56,635 nucleotides of DNA from an uncultured Holdemania sp. (GTDB taxonomy: Bacteria; Bacillota_I; Bacilli_A; Erysipelotrichales; Erysipelotrichaceae), in NCBI GenBank assembly GCA_904395815.1, contig CAJFOC010000030.1, positions 1-56,635 of the forward strand, in the 5' to 3' direction. This document shows positions 22,770-31,720 of this stretch, piece after piece. Made by a program: the position numbers and the translations under genes. Each line of letters begins with the position of its first letter. Positions within the stretch are counted from its first letter, which is position 1. The notes under the pieces are model-generated. The model saw nothing but the letters and a program-made list of their open reading frames with translations, had not been told where the DNA came from and did not search any database.

Positions 22770-24523
22770 TCGCTGATGCCTACCATTTTCATCAGATAGC
22801 GGGCGTTGCGGGTTGTGCAGGGGCCGGATTTGAGGCGGTAATCGAACAGAATTTTTCCGTCCTGGTACTGTTCTTCAAAATGAACGTTGGCTTTGGCGGA
22901 CTGGCACAGCTGCAGATCGTGGGTAGTGATCAGCGCCCGGATCCATGGATGATCCAACCGCTTCAGCACTTCTTTGGAGCCATCGATGCGGTCCAGCGAG
23001 TTGGTTCCGCGGAATAGTTCATCGATCAGAATCAGCAGCGGCTGTTTGTCAGCCACAGCGTTAAGAATCTGGCGGATCCGCATCAATTCGCCATAAAAAG
23101 TGGAGATGCCCTCACTCAGATCATCGCGGATGCGCATTGAGCTCAGCAAACGGAAGCAGCAGGTGCTCATGGCGGCAGCGCAGACATACCCGCCAGCCTG
23201 CGCCAGAATCTGGTTCAGGCCCACAGTGCGCATGAAGGTGGTTTTGCCGGACATGTTGGAACCGGTAATCACCGTCAGCGAACAGTTCAAGGTCAGATCA
23301 TTGGCTATGGCGGTTTGCGGATCCAGCAGTGGGTGAGCGATACGGGTCAGCTGCAGATCCGGCTGCGGCTGATGATGAAACTGCGGGAAGCAGTATTCCT
23401 GATGCGTCAGTCCGCACATCGTCAGCGATTCCAGCGCTTCCAGCTCTCCCAGCTGATCCAGCACGCTCAGCCATTGGCGGCCACCCCGCCGGATCCAGTG
23501 ATTCCAGCGAATCAGACATTGCAGATCCCATAACAGCAGCAGCTGGCAGGGAAGATAGAGGAAGGGATTGGCGTTGAGAGAAAGCAGGTCCAGCAGCCGG
23601 TCAAGCATGGCGGCGCCATGAAGAAAGCCCTCTTTCTGAGAAAGCTGGGAAACCAGCGTATCCAGATGCGGACAGGCGGGCGCCTGATGTACGATGCGGC
23701 GGCAGCGGTTCAGGCTGCTCTGCAGGCCGTATCGGCACTGACTGGCCGTTTGCAGCGAGCAGCGGACCGGGCCCATGGAAAACAAAGCCAGCGCCGCCTG
23801 GGCAAAAAACAGAAGCATGAACCACAGCGGCGGAACAATCCGCGAAACGGTCAGCGCCAGCATCGTCAGCGTGACGATCGGCAGACTGCGAATGAGCCAG
23901 CGGGGAACCGGCAGCGTCACCGGCTGCAGCAGCGTTTCCACTTTTTCTCTGCTTAGCGCCTGGGCCTGCTGATCGGACAGCAGATGACTTTCCGTCCAGT
24001 CGTCCAACAGAAAGGTCAGATTTTCCCTCAGCGCTCTGACTGTTTTCTGGCGGCGGATGATCTGTGTTTCGTCATGCGGACAGCTCAGCAGTTCCGCCAG
24101 CCTCTTTCTTCCCTGCGGCAGCTTTGCCATACACAGATACTGATACAGCGAGTTCGGACCGAATACATCAAGATCAAGGACATGATTTTGTTGAGGATCG
24201 ATCAGATCGGCGCCGGTATCCGGCAGCGTTTTCCAGCTGCCGTCAAAGCGCATCAGGCAGCGCTGAAGTATTTGACTGCGGGCCATCCAACGCTGTTGTT
24301 GCCGGCGCAGCTGTTGATGATGATGCAGACACAGAAGAAACAGGGCTCCGCTTACTAATAGCATCAGCCACCAGCCCTGGCGGTCCTCTGCCAGCTGAAA
24401 CACGGACCAGGCCATTACCAGAAACAGCAAGAAGCGGATGAGGGCGATGCGGCTCAGTCGTTTTCCCTGTTGGGATATCTGCTGCTGCGCAGTCTGCAGC
24501 TCATGATTCAGTTGATCTTTCAT
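22766..24523 (-). CDS. membrane-anchored MutS-family ATPase
   Basis: A 585-residue protein with only the clamp/ATPase part of MutS. Two hydrophobic segments near the N-terminus (RFLLFLVMAWSVF, WWLMLLVSGALFLL) and two more around 215-255 anchor it in the membrane. The C-terminal ATPase has Walker A GSNMSGKTT (about residue 420), a DDLSEGISTFYGEL segment, Walker B LLILIDELFRGTNS (about 495-505) and ITTHD. The mismatch-recognition domain (FxE) is absent, so it is not the classical repair protein; this subgroup is widespread in Firmicutes but of unknown role. It has its own TTGCTT/TATACT promoter. Confidence 0.85.
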   Translation of the reverse strand: MKDQLNHELQTAQQQISQQGKRLSRIALIRFLLFLVMAWSVFQLAEDRQGWWLMLLVSGALFLLCLHHHQQLRRQQQRWMARSQILQRCLMRFDGSWKTLPDTGADLIDPQQNHVLDLDVFGPNSLYQYLCMAKLPQGRKRLAELLSCPHDETQIIRRQKTVRALRENLTFLLDDWTESHLLSDQQAQALSREKVETLLQPVTLPVPRWLIRSLPIVTLTMLALTVSRIVPPLWFMLLFFAQAALALFSMGPVRCSLQTASQCRYGLQSSLNRCRRIVHQAPACPHLDTLVSQLSQKEGFLHGAAMLDRLLDLLSLNANPFLYLPCQLLLLWDLQCLIRWNHWIRRGGRQWLSVLDQLGELEALESLTMCGLTHQEYCFPQFHHQPQPDLQLTRIAHPLLDPQTAIANDLTLNCSLTVITGSNMSGKTTFMRTVGLNQILAQAGGYVCAAAMSTCCFRLLSSMRIRDDLSEGISTFYGELMRIRQILNAVADKQPLLILIDELFRGTNSLDRIDGSKEVLKRLDHPWIRALITTHDLQLCQSAKANVHFEEQYQDGKILFDYRLKSGPCTTRNARYLMKMVGISD

Positions 24524-24561
24524 CGGCGTTTTCCATCCTTTCTTTATCAGGGAACAGGTTC

Positions 24562-24590
24562 AGTATAATCCAGATCGCCTTGAAAAGCAA
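24562..24590 (-). promoter_or_regulatory. promoter of the MutS-like gene
   Basis: Minus strand TTGCTT (24590-24585), 17-base spacer, TATACT (24567-24562). Confidence 0.6.
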
Positions 24591-24612
24591 AAACCCGCTT
24601 TTTCCGCCGCAA

Positions 24613-24641
24613 TTGCAATCTCGCGGAAACAATGAGATAAT
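24613..24641 (+). promoter_or_regulatory. promoter of the VOC / CPBP gene pair
   Basis: TTGCAA (24613-24618), 17-base spacer, GATAAT (24636-24641). Confidence 0.55.
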
Positions 24642-24671
24642 AAAACAGTAAACCAATGAATCAGGAGTGTT

Positions 24672-25034
24672 ATGATGAGATCAATGGTTGTTTTTTTCAG
24701 CTGCCGCAGTCTGCAGGCTACCGATGAGTTTTATCTGCAGCGGCTGGGGATGAAGCTGTGGCATACGCAGCCGGGCTGCCATATCTACGACAGCGGTTAC
24801 GGCTATCTTGGATTCGTTGAGAAACCGCAGGTCCGATTGCCGGAATACAGCTGCATTTCGCTGAACTGCGGCAGTCGGGAAGAGGTGGACCGGATGTATC
24901 AGAAGCTGAAAGAACAGCCTTCGGTGACCGTCCCCCGGCAGCATCCGTTTTTTGATGTGTATTCGTTTTTTCTGAAGGATCCGGACGGATACACTGTGGA
25001 GTTTCAGAAAATTGCGGAAGGAGGAAGCCGATGA
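24672..25034 (+). CDS. VOC superfamily (glyoxalase/bleomycin resistance fold) protein
   Basis: A 120-residue protein with the two beta-alpha-beta-beta-beta repeats of the vicinal oxygen chelate fold: FFSCRSLQATDEFYLQRLG at the start and FFLKDPDGYTVEFQ at the end, the typical DPDG.xxE motif carrying a metal-binding Glu. Candidate metal ligands are few in the first half, so function as enzyme or binding protein is open. AGGAG at 24663-24667 fits ATG 24672 or, with better spacing, ATG 24675. It overlaps the CPBP gene as ATGA. Confidence 0.85.
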   Translation: MMRSMVVFFSCRSLQATDEFYLQRLGMKLWHTQPGCHIYDSGYGYLGFVEKPQVRLPEYSCISLNCGSREEVDRMYQKLKEQPSVTVPRQHPFFDVYSFFLKDPDGYTVEFQKIAEGGSR

Positions 25035-25960
25035 GTGAAAAAACAGTACAGACTGTCACCCCTCGACAGATAAGGAAGTATTTTAACCGGATCGGATTGG
25101 CGTTTTTGGCTGTCTTTGTGTTGTCTGCCGGCGCGTTTGTCGGCTACCGGCAACTGTTGCCGTTACTGGAGCCGGCCTATCGGTCGATGGATCGCGCGGC
25201 ACTGGAGACTGGAGCTGAAATTGTACTGACGCTGTTGATCACGCTGCTTCCGTTTTCGATATGCGCGGCAGTACTGAAGCTGAAAGTCGGCTCTTTCTTT
25301 GGATCATGTCGGGGACAGTGGAAACGCATCGGACAGACGGCGCTGGTGGCGCTGGCGGTCAATCTGCTGCTGACGTTCATCACCGGCATTCTGGCGATTG
25401 TGCTGAGCTGGATGAACATTCAGTTCAGCGGTTCTTTGCTCAGCCTTGATGACAGCAGCATGGCGGCGGCGGGGCTGAATCTTGTGCTGTTTCTGGTCAT
25501 TTATCCGCTGTGTGAGGAGTTTGTTTTCCGCGGCGTCTGTCTGCGCGCATTCAGCCGGATGGGCAATTTGTTTGCGATTTTTGCCAGTTCACTGCTGTTT
25601 GCGCTGATGCATGGCAACACCGTTAGCATTTTCTCGTCCTTCTTTATCGGCGTTTTGCTGGCGATGGTGGCGATGCGCTATCGATCCATTGTTCCGACCC
25701 TGGTCATTCATATGCTGCTCAATGCGCAGAATCTTCTGCTGCAGGCCATTCCGGCGCGTTATTCATGGCTGATCGGTTTGGGATGTCTTGTGATTTATGT
25801 GCTGGCCATTCTGGCTTTTTTCCAGCTGAAACAAAGCCGTCTGATCATTCGCCGGGAGACGGATCCCTGGGTGCTGGTCCGGCAGTTTTTTCTGTCCTGG
25901 GCCATCGTGCTGACGATCGTTCTTTACGGTGTGCTGAATCTTCTGTCGATTCGATTTTGA
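25031..25960 (+). CDS. CPBP family intramembrane metalloprotease
   Basis: A 309-residue membrane protein with about eight helices. The catalytic motifs are complete: CEEFVFR (Glu162, Glu163, Arg167), FALMHG (His194) and HMLLN (His227, Asn231). Such proteases (Rce1/CaaX-like) cleave within the membrane and are often linked to bacteriocin maturation or immunity, but no bacteriocin gene is nearby. It is coupled to the VOC gene by a four-base overlap and ends in a clear terminator. Confidence 0.92.
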   Translation: MSEKTVQTVTPRQIRKYFNRIGLAFLAVFVLSAGAFVGYRQLLPLLEPAYRSMDRAALETGAEIVLTLLITLLPFSICAAVLKLKVGSFFGSCRGQWKRIGQTALVALAVNLLLTFITGILAIVLSWMNIQFSGSLLSLDDSSMAAAGLNLVLFLVIYPLCEEFVFRGVCLRAFSRMGNLFAIFASSLLFALMHGNTVSIFSSFFIGVLLAMVAMRYRSIVPTLVIHMLLNAQNLLLQAIPARYSWLIGLGCLVIYVLAILAFFQLKQSRLIIRRETDPWVLVRQFFLSWAIVLTIVLYGVLNLLSIRF

Positions 25961-25980
25961 AAACCGGGAAACCGGTTTTT
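25961..25980 (+). terminator. terminator of the VOC / CPBP pair
   Basis: AAACCGG (25961-25967), loop GAAA, CCGGTTT (25972-25978), T run to 25980, immediately after the stop. Confidence 0.88.
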
Positions 25981-26009
25981 ATCTTTGAAAGGAAAAAGGA
26001 GGAATGAAA

Positions 26010-27683
26010 ATGAAAACAGCAGGAACGTACGACCACTACATGGATTATGAAGAGCTGACCTGTCAGCTGCAGCAGTTTCAGCAGCGTTATCCGCGCTGGA
26101 TGCGGCTTCATTCCCTGACGCAGACCCCGCAGGGAAGAAGCGTCTGGGGGGTGGAAGTCACTGATCTGGAAAGCGGCGAACCGGATGAGAAACCGGCGAT
26201 TCATCTGGATGGCAACACCCATGCCGGCGAGGTGACCGGTTCGATGGCGGTCATGTATCTTCTGGATCTTCTGCTGAGCAATCATGACGACCCGCAGATT
26301 CATTTTCTGCTTCAGCACTATACGTTTACGCTGATCCCGCGGATTTCCCCGGATGGCGCAGAGGTGTATCTCAAAACGCCGGCCACGCTGCGCTCTGTCG
26401 ACCGTCCAGGCAGAACGGAAACCGTTCAGGGAATTGTGAAGGACGATCTGGATCATGATGGCGTCATCCGCATGATGCGGATTCCGGATCCCTGCGGCGC
26501 CTGGAAACAGGATGAACAGGATCCGCGGCTGATGGTGCGCCGGCAGCCGGATGAGCTGGAAGGGCGCTTTTATACGCTGATGCCGGAGGGACGGGTTGTC
26601 GGATCAAAACATCAGACGCTGAAGGCAGCCCAGTCAAAATGGAATCTTGATTTCAATCGTAATTATCCGAGCTGGTGGAAGCCGGATCAGCCGGGGGCTG
26701 GCGAATATCCGCTGGACAATCCGGAAACCCGGGCGGTAGCGGATTTTCTGATTCAGCATCCCGGAATCGGCGTGATGATCACCTGCCATACCAGCGGCGG
26801 TCAGATTCTGAACCCGCCCGGACCGTGGTCTGAGTCTGAACATGACGCTGTGCAGGATATCCGGATTTATCATCAGATCGGGCAAATCGGTACTCATGAA
26901 ACAGGATATCCGCTGCTGAATCTGTTCGACGGATTTCACTGTACTCACCAGGATTACGCGGCCGGAGCGGGCGATGACTGGGCGTATCTGAACCGGGGAA
27001 TCTTTGCCGTGACGGTGGAGCTGTGGGATATGCTTAGCCGGGCCGGACTTTCCATGGAGGAGATTACCGCGCAGCAATGCGATGAATCCCAGCGCCGTCA
27101 GCAGCAGATCAAGGCGCTGGCGTGGATCGATCAGCATTGTCCGCAAAGCTGGAAGCCATGGACGCCGTTTTCTCATCCGCAGCTGGGTGAGGTGGAGATC
27201 GGCGGCCTTGACAGCAAATTTGTTGTGCAGAACTGCCCGCCGTCCTTTTTACGGCAGGAATGCGAAAAGACGGCCCGTTTTGCCTTACGGCTGTGCCGTT
27301 TTCTGCCGCGTCTGGTCATTGAATCGCTGAGCTGTGAACCGCTGGGAGATGGATTTTACCGCGTGGAGGCGGTGATTGCCAACCATGGGTATCTGCCGAC
27401 GACCATTTCCGAGCAGAAACGCAAGCTCAGGCTGAGTCAGCCCATTGAGATCCGACTGGAAGGATTCACTGTACTGCAGCCGCAGAAAGAGCTGCGCTGG
27501 GAGGGACTGGATGGATTTGGTCAGGATCAGACCTGGTGGTCCATGTCCGGCTGCGGTGGAAGCAGCGCACAAGTCCGCCAACATGTTCAGTGGATCGGCC
27601 AAGGCAAACCAGGAGATATGCTGACGCTTTTTTGCCGGTGTGCTCATGCTGGACACGATCGCAGGACGCTGATACTGAAATAA
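26010..27683 (+). CDS. M14 family zinc carboxypeptidase
   Basis: ATG 26010 is favoured because AAGGAGG (25996-26002) is seven bases before it and only one base before ATG 26004. The 557 residues contain the zinc ligands His71 and Glu74 in GNTHAGEVTGS and His260 in ITCHTSGG, with the catalytic Glu337 in VTVELWD. An insert near 110-190 carries an acidic DDLDHDGVIRMM segment, and about 150 residues after the catalytic domain (ESLSCEPLGDGFYRVEAVIANHGYLPT onward) form a beta-rich C-terminal domain. No signal peptide is visible, so it acts in the cytoplasm on imported peptides, or on an amide-linked conjugate. Confidence 0.9.
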   Translation: MKTAGTYDHYMDYEELTCQLQQFQQRYPRWMRLHSLTQTPQGRSVWGVEVTDLESGEPDEKPAIHLDGNTHAGEVTGSMAVMYLLDLLLSNHDDPQIHFLLQHYTFTLIPRISPDGAEVYLKTPATLRSVDRPGRTETVQGIVKDDLDHDGVIRMMRIPDPCGAWKQDEQDPRLMVRRQPDELEGRFYTLMPEGRVVGSKHQTLKAAQSKWNLDFNRNYPSWWKPDQPGAGEYPLDNPETRAVADFLIQHPGIGVMITCHTSGGQILNPPGPWSESEHDAVQDIRIYHQIGQIGTHETGYPLLNLFDGFHCTHQDYAAGAGDDWAYLNRGIFAVTVELWDMLSRAGLSMEEITAQQCDESQRRQQQIKALAWIDQHCPQSWKPWTPFSHPQLGEVEIGGLDSKFVVQNCPPSFLRQECEKTARFALRLCRFLPRLVIESLSCEPLGDGFYRVEAVIANHGYLPTTISEQKRKLRLSQPIEIRLEGFTVLQPQKELRWEGLDGFGQDQTWWSMSGCGGSSAQVRQHVQWIGQGKPGDMLTLFCRCAHAGHDRRTLILK

Positions 27684-27686
27684 GAG

Positions 27687-27711
27687 AACCGGTTGGCTGA
27701 CCGGTTTTCTT
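27687..27711 (+). terminator. terminator of the M14 peptidase gene
   Basis: AACCGGT (27687-27693), loop TGGCTG, ACCGGTT (27700-27706), then TTTTCTT. Confidence 0.85.
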
Positions 27712-27899
27712 GTTATAGGCAAAGGGGGAATTCACTCTGGAAGCTCTGCCCTTCACAAACGATGGGAGGATTTACTATCAAATCATTATTTTCATTACGA
27801 TTGAACTTCACACTGAGACTCTATTTAATTAAACAAGCTGTCAAAAAATAAGTTGCCTGTTTACTTTATACCACACGCTAATGATATTTGTCATAAAAT
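27712..27899. other. AT-rich intergenic stretch without a recognised gene
   Basis: About 190 bases between convergent genes, markedly richer in A and T than the rest of the window from 27775 on. No open frame with a ribosome site and no tRNA or known RNA fold was recognised. Confidence 0.5.
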
Positions 27900-27920
27900 A
27901 AAAAGAAGCGGTCAGCTTCT
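27900..27920 (-). terminator. terminator of the CarD-like gene
   Basis: Minus strand AGAAGC (27920-27915), loop TGACC, GCTTCT (27909-27904), then T run. The stop codon is in the hairpin. Confidence 0.85.
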
Positions 27921-28409
27921 CTCCTGAAGTCGGGAAACGATGTAGTCGTGAACCTGATCCGGGGCAATCCCCAGCGAAAGAGAGATTTCCTCACGCAGCA
28001 GTTCTTCTGCCTTACGGAAAGCTTCGGAATCAGCCCGTGAGAGATCTTTGTGTTCCTTGAGTTTCTGTTGTTTTTGCAGATAAAGCATTTTGATCAGCGC
28101 CGCCAGATTCAGACCATCGCCCTCTTCCAGTGCCTTGCGGCAGGTTTCTTCCCGCAGATGTTTGTCATCGATCCATTCCATGGAAACGGTGGAAATCTGA
28201 TCCAGGACCTGTTCCACCTCAGCCCGGGTCATGACCGGTTTCAGCTGCAGATTGGAGATAGGAGTAATGATCTGGGTGCTGACGCCAAAAACAGAGGTCA
28301 GAACATAGAAATCCGCCGTCAAACCGGTTTTGAGAAGCCGGCGCTGAATGCCTCTGACCTGAAAGATACCGCGGGAGCCATAACGGAGATATTCACCAAC
28401 TTTAAACAT
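27912..28409 (-). CDS. CarD family transcriptional regulator
   Basis: A 165-residue protein. ATG 28409 is chosen because AGGAGG lies just before it; a GTG at 28424 would place the ribosome site inside the gene. The N-terminal Tudor-like CarD/TRCF RNA-polymerase-interaction domain (FKVGEYLRYGSRGIFQVRGIQ ... YVLTSVFG, about 1-65) is followed by a helical C-terminal domain typical of CarD/CdnL, which contacts promoter DNA and stabilises open complexes. The gene is monocistronic, with promoter and terminator. Confidence 0.9.
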   Translation of the reverse strand: MFKVGEYLRYGSRGIFQVRGIQRRLLKTGLTADFYVLTSVFGVSTQIITPISNLQLKPVMTRAEVEQVLDQISTVSMEWIDDKHLREETCRKALEEGDGLNLAALIKMLYLQKQQKLKEHKDLSRADSEAFRKAEELLREEISLSLGIAPDQVHDYIVSRLQERS

Positions 28410-28432
28410 ACCCTTCCTCCTCACTATATATA

Positions 28433-28461
28433 ATTATATCATTTTCGGAACTTTTCCGTAA
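28433..28461 (-). promoter_or_regulatory. promoter of the CarD-like gene
   Basis: Minus strand TTACGG (28461-28456), 17-base spacer, TATAAT (28438-28433). Confidence 0.6.
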
Positions 28462-28874
28462 GTGAAAACTGAATGGATCATACGCTTCATCTGGCTGGAA
28501 TTCACAGATAAAAAGTGTTATTTACATCAATGTTCAGATCATTGCAGCAGGCGGTTGAGATGGTCGTTGATCAGCGACAGACAGGGCTGCCGCATCAACA
28601 GGCAAAAGAATTTGTCGCCGCGGGTCAGTTCATGAAGCGGTACTTGATAACAACGCAACGATGAACCTATCGAAACGGATGGATTCTGCCTCGTGCCGGC
28701 TTTTCTTGGAATTCTTTGAAGAGCATTGTCAGCAGCTTCAAATGGGTGTAAGATCAGGGTAAGAAAATGCTGAAACTCTGATCGTCCGGATAGTTCAGAA
28801 ACCGGACAGCCCGAACGGATGAACAGGGGCGGCAAGCGCTGCCAGCCAGAGAAGGAAAAGGGAGGAGGAAGCAA
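28439..28874 (+). other. non-coding or decayed stretch before the deacetylase pseudogene
   Basis: The only open frame with gene-like composition is a 44-codon frame from ATG 28530 to TGA 28664 (starts MFRSLQQAVEMVV), with no clear ribosome site and no family I recognise. It may be the remnant of a gene of the same operon as the following pseudogene. A GGAGGAGGAAG ribosome site for the deacetylase is still present at 28861-28871. Confidence 0.4.
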
Positions 28875-29535
28875 GTGAAACTGTTCGTTCAATCGGATGA
28901 TGCGGGTTTACCAGGGGGATGACGCCGGGAATTCTTGATGCGATCAATAACGGAATCCTGACGTGTACCGGTCTGTTTGTCAACATGGCCTCCCGTGCCG
29001 AGGCGGCATCCTGGGGCAAGAAGTATCCGCAGACCTGTTTCGGCGTTGATTTCAACATCGTATCCGTTCCACCGCCAATATGCTGATCCGGACTTTGCAG
29101 AAGTTCAGAGAACTGACAGGAAGAGATCCTGAATATCTGCACGGTCATTCGATCAGCCGGGTCAGTCCGGGCTAAGCGGCTGCAATCCGTCAGCTTGCTC
29201 AAAGCAGCGGCATGCTCTATTCTCAGAATCTCTGCGACCGGTTTCAGATCGGAACGACCAGGAAGAATTGGACCGTCAAGCCGTTTTCAGCACAGCAGCA
29301 GCTGAAGACCAGCACGCTGCAGTTCATGAAAACGCATGCGGACGCGTTGCTGGATTACGATATAGCCCGAATTGCCGGACATGCGGGATTTGCGGGCACG
29401 GAGATTTTCAGATGGTCGACGTTTACGATCATTCGCTGCAAGGATCATGAGAGGAGGACGTCCGCCTTTATGAAAGACTGGATTCGTCGGCATGATGTCG
29501 AACGGATTTCCTGCCGGGATCTGAAACAGATCTGA
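28875..29535 (+). pseudogene. YdjC/ChbG family carbohydrate deacetylase, decayed
   Basis: The first frame begins VKLFVQSDDAG (metal-binding Asp pair) from GTG 28875 and stops at 28920. From 28907 the protein continues in another frame: FTRGMTPGILDAI, then GILTCTGLFVNMASRAE and CFGVDFNIVS; a single missing T in the GGGTTTACC stretch explains the break. After 29080 come more lesions: a further frame encodes TGRDPEYLHGHSISRVSPG and a TAA stop at 29175, then the C-terminal part is readable again (IARIAGHAGFAGTEIFRWSTFTIIRCKDH) to the TGA at 29533-29535. The intact enzyme would remove acetyl groups from N-acetylated oligosaccharides, in line with nagA just downstream. Confidence 0.88.
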
Positions 29536-29572
29536 CAGCCGTCAGCACCAAAAGAAAGAGAGGAAACGAAAC

Positions 29573-30766
29573 ATGATCATTCATTCCAACCGGGTGGTTA
29601 CCAGCGAAGGAATCAAGCCCGCCTACATCAGGGTAACAAATGGGAAAATCGAGGCGATAATGGATCAGATCGGCGATGAATCGGTCGATTTTGATTATGG
29701 AAATGACCGGATTCTGCCGGGAATTATCGATACGCACAATCATGGCGCGGCTGGATACCGCTTTGATGATGCGGATGAGGAAGGACTGAAAAACGCGCTG
29801 AAAGCAGAGGCGGCGTTTGGAGTCACAGGCGTGATGCCAACCACGACGGTGGTGGAACAGTATCCGATTCTGGCCAGGCTGGCGGAGGAGGACTTTGACG
29901 GGTCCCGGATTGTCGGAATTCATTCTGAGGGACCGTGGGGATCCCGGGTAGGAGAAAAAGGAATTAACCTCGGTTATCCGCAGGTGGATATGGAACATGC
30001 CGCACGGATGATCCGGGAAGCACAGGGAAAGCTGAAGCTGGTGGACATTGCGCCGGAGGTTCCCGGAGCGCTGGAAGCGATCGATTATTTTGTATCTCAG
30101 GGAGTCACGGTGGCGGCGTATCATACCAACGCCAATTTTGAGGAAGCCAATCGCGGCATTGATCATGGCATTACGGTAGCCACTCATCTGATGAATGTCA
30201 TGACGGGGCTGCATCATCGGGATGTCGGGACTGCCGGCGCCTGCATTCTGCGTGATGAAGTTGATTGCGAACTGATCTGCGATGGTCTGCATGTCTGCCT
30301 GCCAATGGTTCAGCTGATCATGAAGATGAAGGCGCATGATCGAATCATGATGGTATCCGATAACGGCGCTTTTCTCGGCGCGCCGACAGGTCATTACCGC
30401 GGGGGACAGAAGAACAAGGGAACGGATCGCGAAGTGCTGGAAGTCACCGAAGAGGGCTTCGTGCTGAGCAAAACCGGCCGTCTTTCCGGCAGCAGCAAAC
30501 CGGTGATTTACGGGATTGCGAACCTGGTGGAAAAGCTGGGCATGCCGCTGGAAGAAGTGGTCCGGATGAGCAGCCTCAATCCGGCGCGCAAATACGGCTT
30601 GGATTCCAAGGGCGAACTGAGTGTCGGCAAAGATTTTGATGCGGCGGTCATCGACGATGACTATCAGGTTGTTTGTACCTGGGTAGAAGGACGGAAGGTT
30701 TTTGACCGGCAGCATGATGCCATTCCGTTTAATCCGTCGTTCATTGCCGAAACCAAAATGGACTGA
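29573..30766 (+). CDS. nagA: N-acetylglucosamine-6-phosphate deacetylase
   Basis: Amidohydrolase removing acetate from N-acetylglucosamine 6-phosphate in amino-sugar use and wall recycling. The 397 residues have DTHNHG (His55, His57), Glu119 in HSEGPWG, His184 and His205 (AYHTN; THLMN) as metal ligands and Asp263 in VSDNGAF as the catalytic acid. Some substrate-loop motifs deviate from typical NagA (HSEGPW for HLEGPF, SDNGAF for TDAMxA), so the sugar may be a different N-acyl derivative. AGAGGAAA precedes the start. It follows the deacetylase pseudogene on the same strand, probably a former operon partner. Confidence 0.85.
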   Translation: MIIHSNRVVTSEGIKPAYIRVTNGKIEAIMDQIGDESVDFDYGNDRILPGIIDTHNHGAAGYRFDDADEEGLKNALKAEAAFGVTGVMPTTTVVEQYPILARLAEEDFDGSRIVGIHSEGPWGSRVGEKGINLGYPQVDMEHAARMIREAQGKLKLVDIAPEVPGALEAIDYFVSQGVTVAAYHTNANFEEANRGIDHGITVATHLMNVMTGLHHRDVGTAGACILRDEVDCELICDGLHVCLPMVQLIMKMKAHDRIMMVSDNGAFLGAPTGHYRGGQKNKGTDREVLEVTEEGFVLSKTGRLSGSSKPVIYGIANLVEKLGMPLEEVVRMSSLNPARKYGLDSKGELSVGKDFDAAVIDDDYQVVCTWVEGRKVFDRQHDAIPFNPSFIAETKMD

Positions 30767-30797
30767 AATCACAGAGAACGTTTCTTATACTTAAAAT

Positions 30798-30847
30798 AAT
30801 CCTCTTTGGGAAGAGCTGACCTGCTTTCTTCTTAAAGAGGATTTTTT
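30798..30847 (+). terminator. terminator of nagA
   Basis: AATCCTCTTT (30798-30807) pairs perfectly with AAAGAGGATT (30834-30843), with T run to 30847. Confidence 0.88.
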
Positions 30848-30876
30848 CTTAACTTCTGACATCGGTGTTCACCTGC

Positions 30877-30905
30877 AAAAAGCCGGCGGAAAACTTCCGG
30901 CCGGC
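30877..30905 (-). terminator. terminator of the YitT-family gene
   Basis: Minus strand GCCGGCCGGA (30905-30896) pairs with TCCGCCGGC (30890-30882) with one bulge, followed by a T run opposite A 30877-30881. Confidence 0.75.
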
Positions 30906-30969
30906 GATGGTGTTCATCATCGTTGTTGTTTCAATATTCGCTTCAGCCTGACAAAAAAGCTGAAGGAGG

Positions 30970-31650
30970 TTATCTGGCAGAATCGTGTTCAATCGATTTT
31001 GCCGGTTTCCGCCGTTTTCGCGAAAAGGGGCGGACATGGACGATGAATTCGATCAGCTGCGAGGAAATCATGACGGTGATCAGCGAATAGATGATGGAAG
31101 AAAAGGGAATGTAGCTCAGCGACAGCATCAGTACGGTCACATCCGTCACGGCGTAAGCACGGGAAATCTTCCAGCGTGTCAGACGTGAGAGAGTCAGCGC
31201 CAGCGCGTCATCTCCGCCGCTGGATCCGCCCTGCCGGACGACCAGGCCGACGCCGATTCCGACAAACGACGCTCCGGCTATCGCCGCCAGCAGCGGAGTG
31301 GCGGAAAGATCCGGCAGCAGCGGCGGCAGCGCCTCCCAGAGCTTGAAAAACAATGCCAGGCTGGTGGTGGAAAACAGGGAAACCCGGATGAAGGATTTTC
31401 CCAGCGTCTTCCAGGCCATCAGATAACAAAGCAGATCCAGCAGCGGCGAGGCAATCGAGGAAGGAATGGCAAACCAGTGATTCAGAAACAGAACCAGGCC
31501 GAGCACACCGCCCTCAGTGATGCCGGTACGCTGGTGTATGTTGACCAGGCCAAAAGAAAGAATGGCCGTTCCGGCCAGAATCATCAGAATCCGGATAACA
31601 GGAATCCGCCGCAGTGCGGCGCGAATCCTTTCTCTGGAAAGGAAGTTCAT
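30970..31650 (-). CDS. YitT family membrane protein
   Basis: A 226-residue protein with about five or six membrane helices. It has the YitT repeat features: GLVNIHQRTGITEGGVLG near the start and GGSSGGDDALAL in the middle (the family's glycine-rich G.T.GG.DI motif). The C-terminal DUF2179 domain of full-length YitT proteins is absent; only a short basic tail (RPFSRKRRKPAKS) follows the last helix. Possibly a transporter. AAGGAGCG precedes the ATG and an extended -10 (TGG-TACAAT) lies upstream near 31710-31718. Confidence 0.85.
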   Translation of the reverse strand: MNFLSRERIRAALRRIPVIRILMILAGTAILSFGLVNIHQRTGITEGGVLGLVLFLNHWFAIPSSIASPLLDLLCYLMAWKTLGKSFIRVSLFSTTSLALFFKLWEALPPLLPDLSATPLLAAIAGASFVGIGVGLVVRQGGSSGGDDALALTLSRLTRWKISRAYAVTDVTVLMLSLSYIPFSSIIYSLITVMISSQLIEFIVHVRPFSRKRRKPAKSIEHDSAR

Positions 31651-31720
31651 TGTATCGACGCTCCTTATATTTGGTCACCAGGGACCTGCAGTTATGATAA
31701 AGGATGGTATTGTACCAGGG

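Noticed and set aside
25031-27683. Bacteriocin cluster around the CPBP protease
   Set aside because: No small leader peptide gene, ABC exporter or immunity gene is nearby; the neighbours are a VOC protein and a carboxypeptidase.
27712-27899. A small RNA gene in the AT-rich gap
   Set aside because: No promoter-terminator pair or known fold could be assembled; the only clear hairpin is the CarD-like gene's own terminator.
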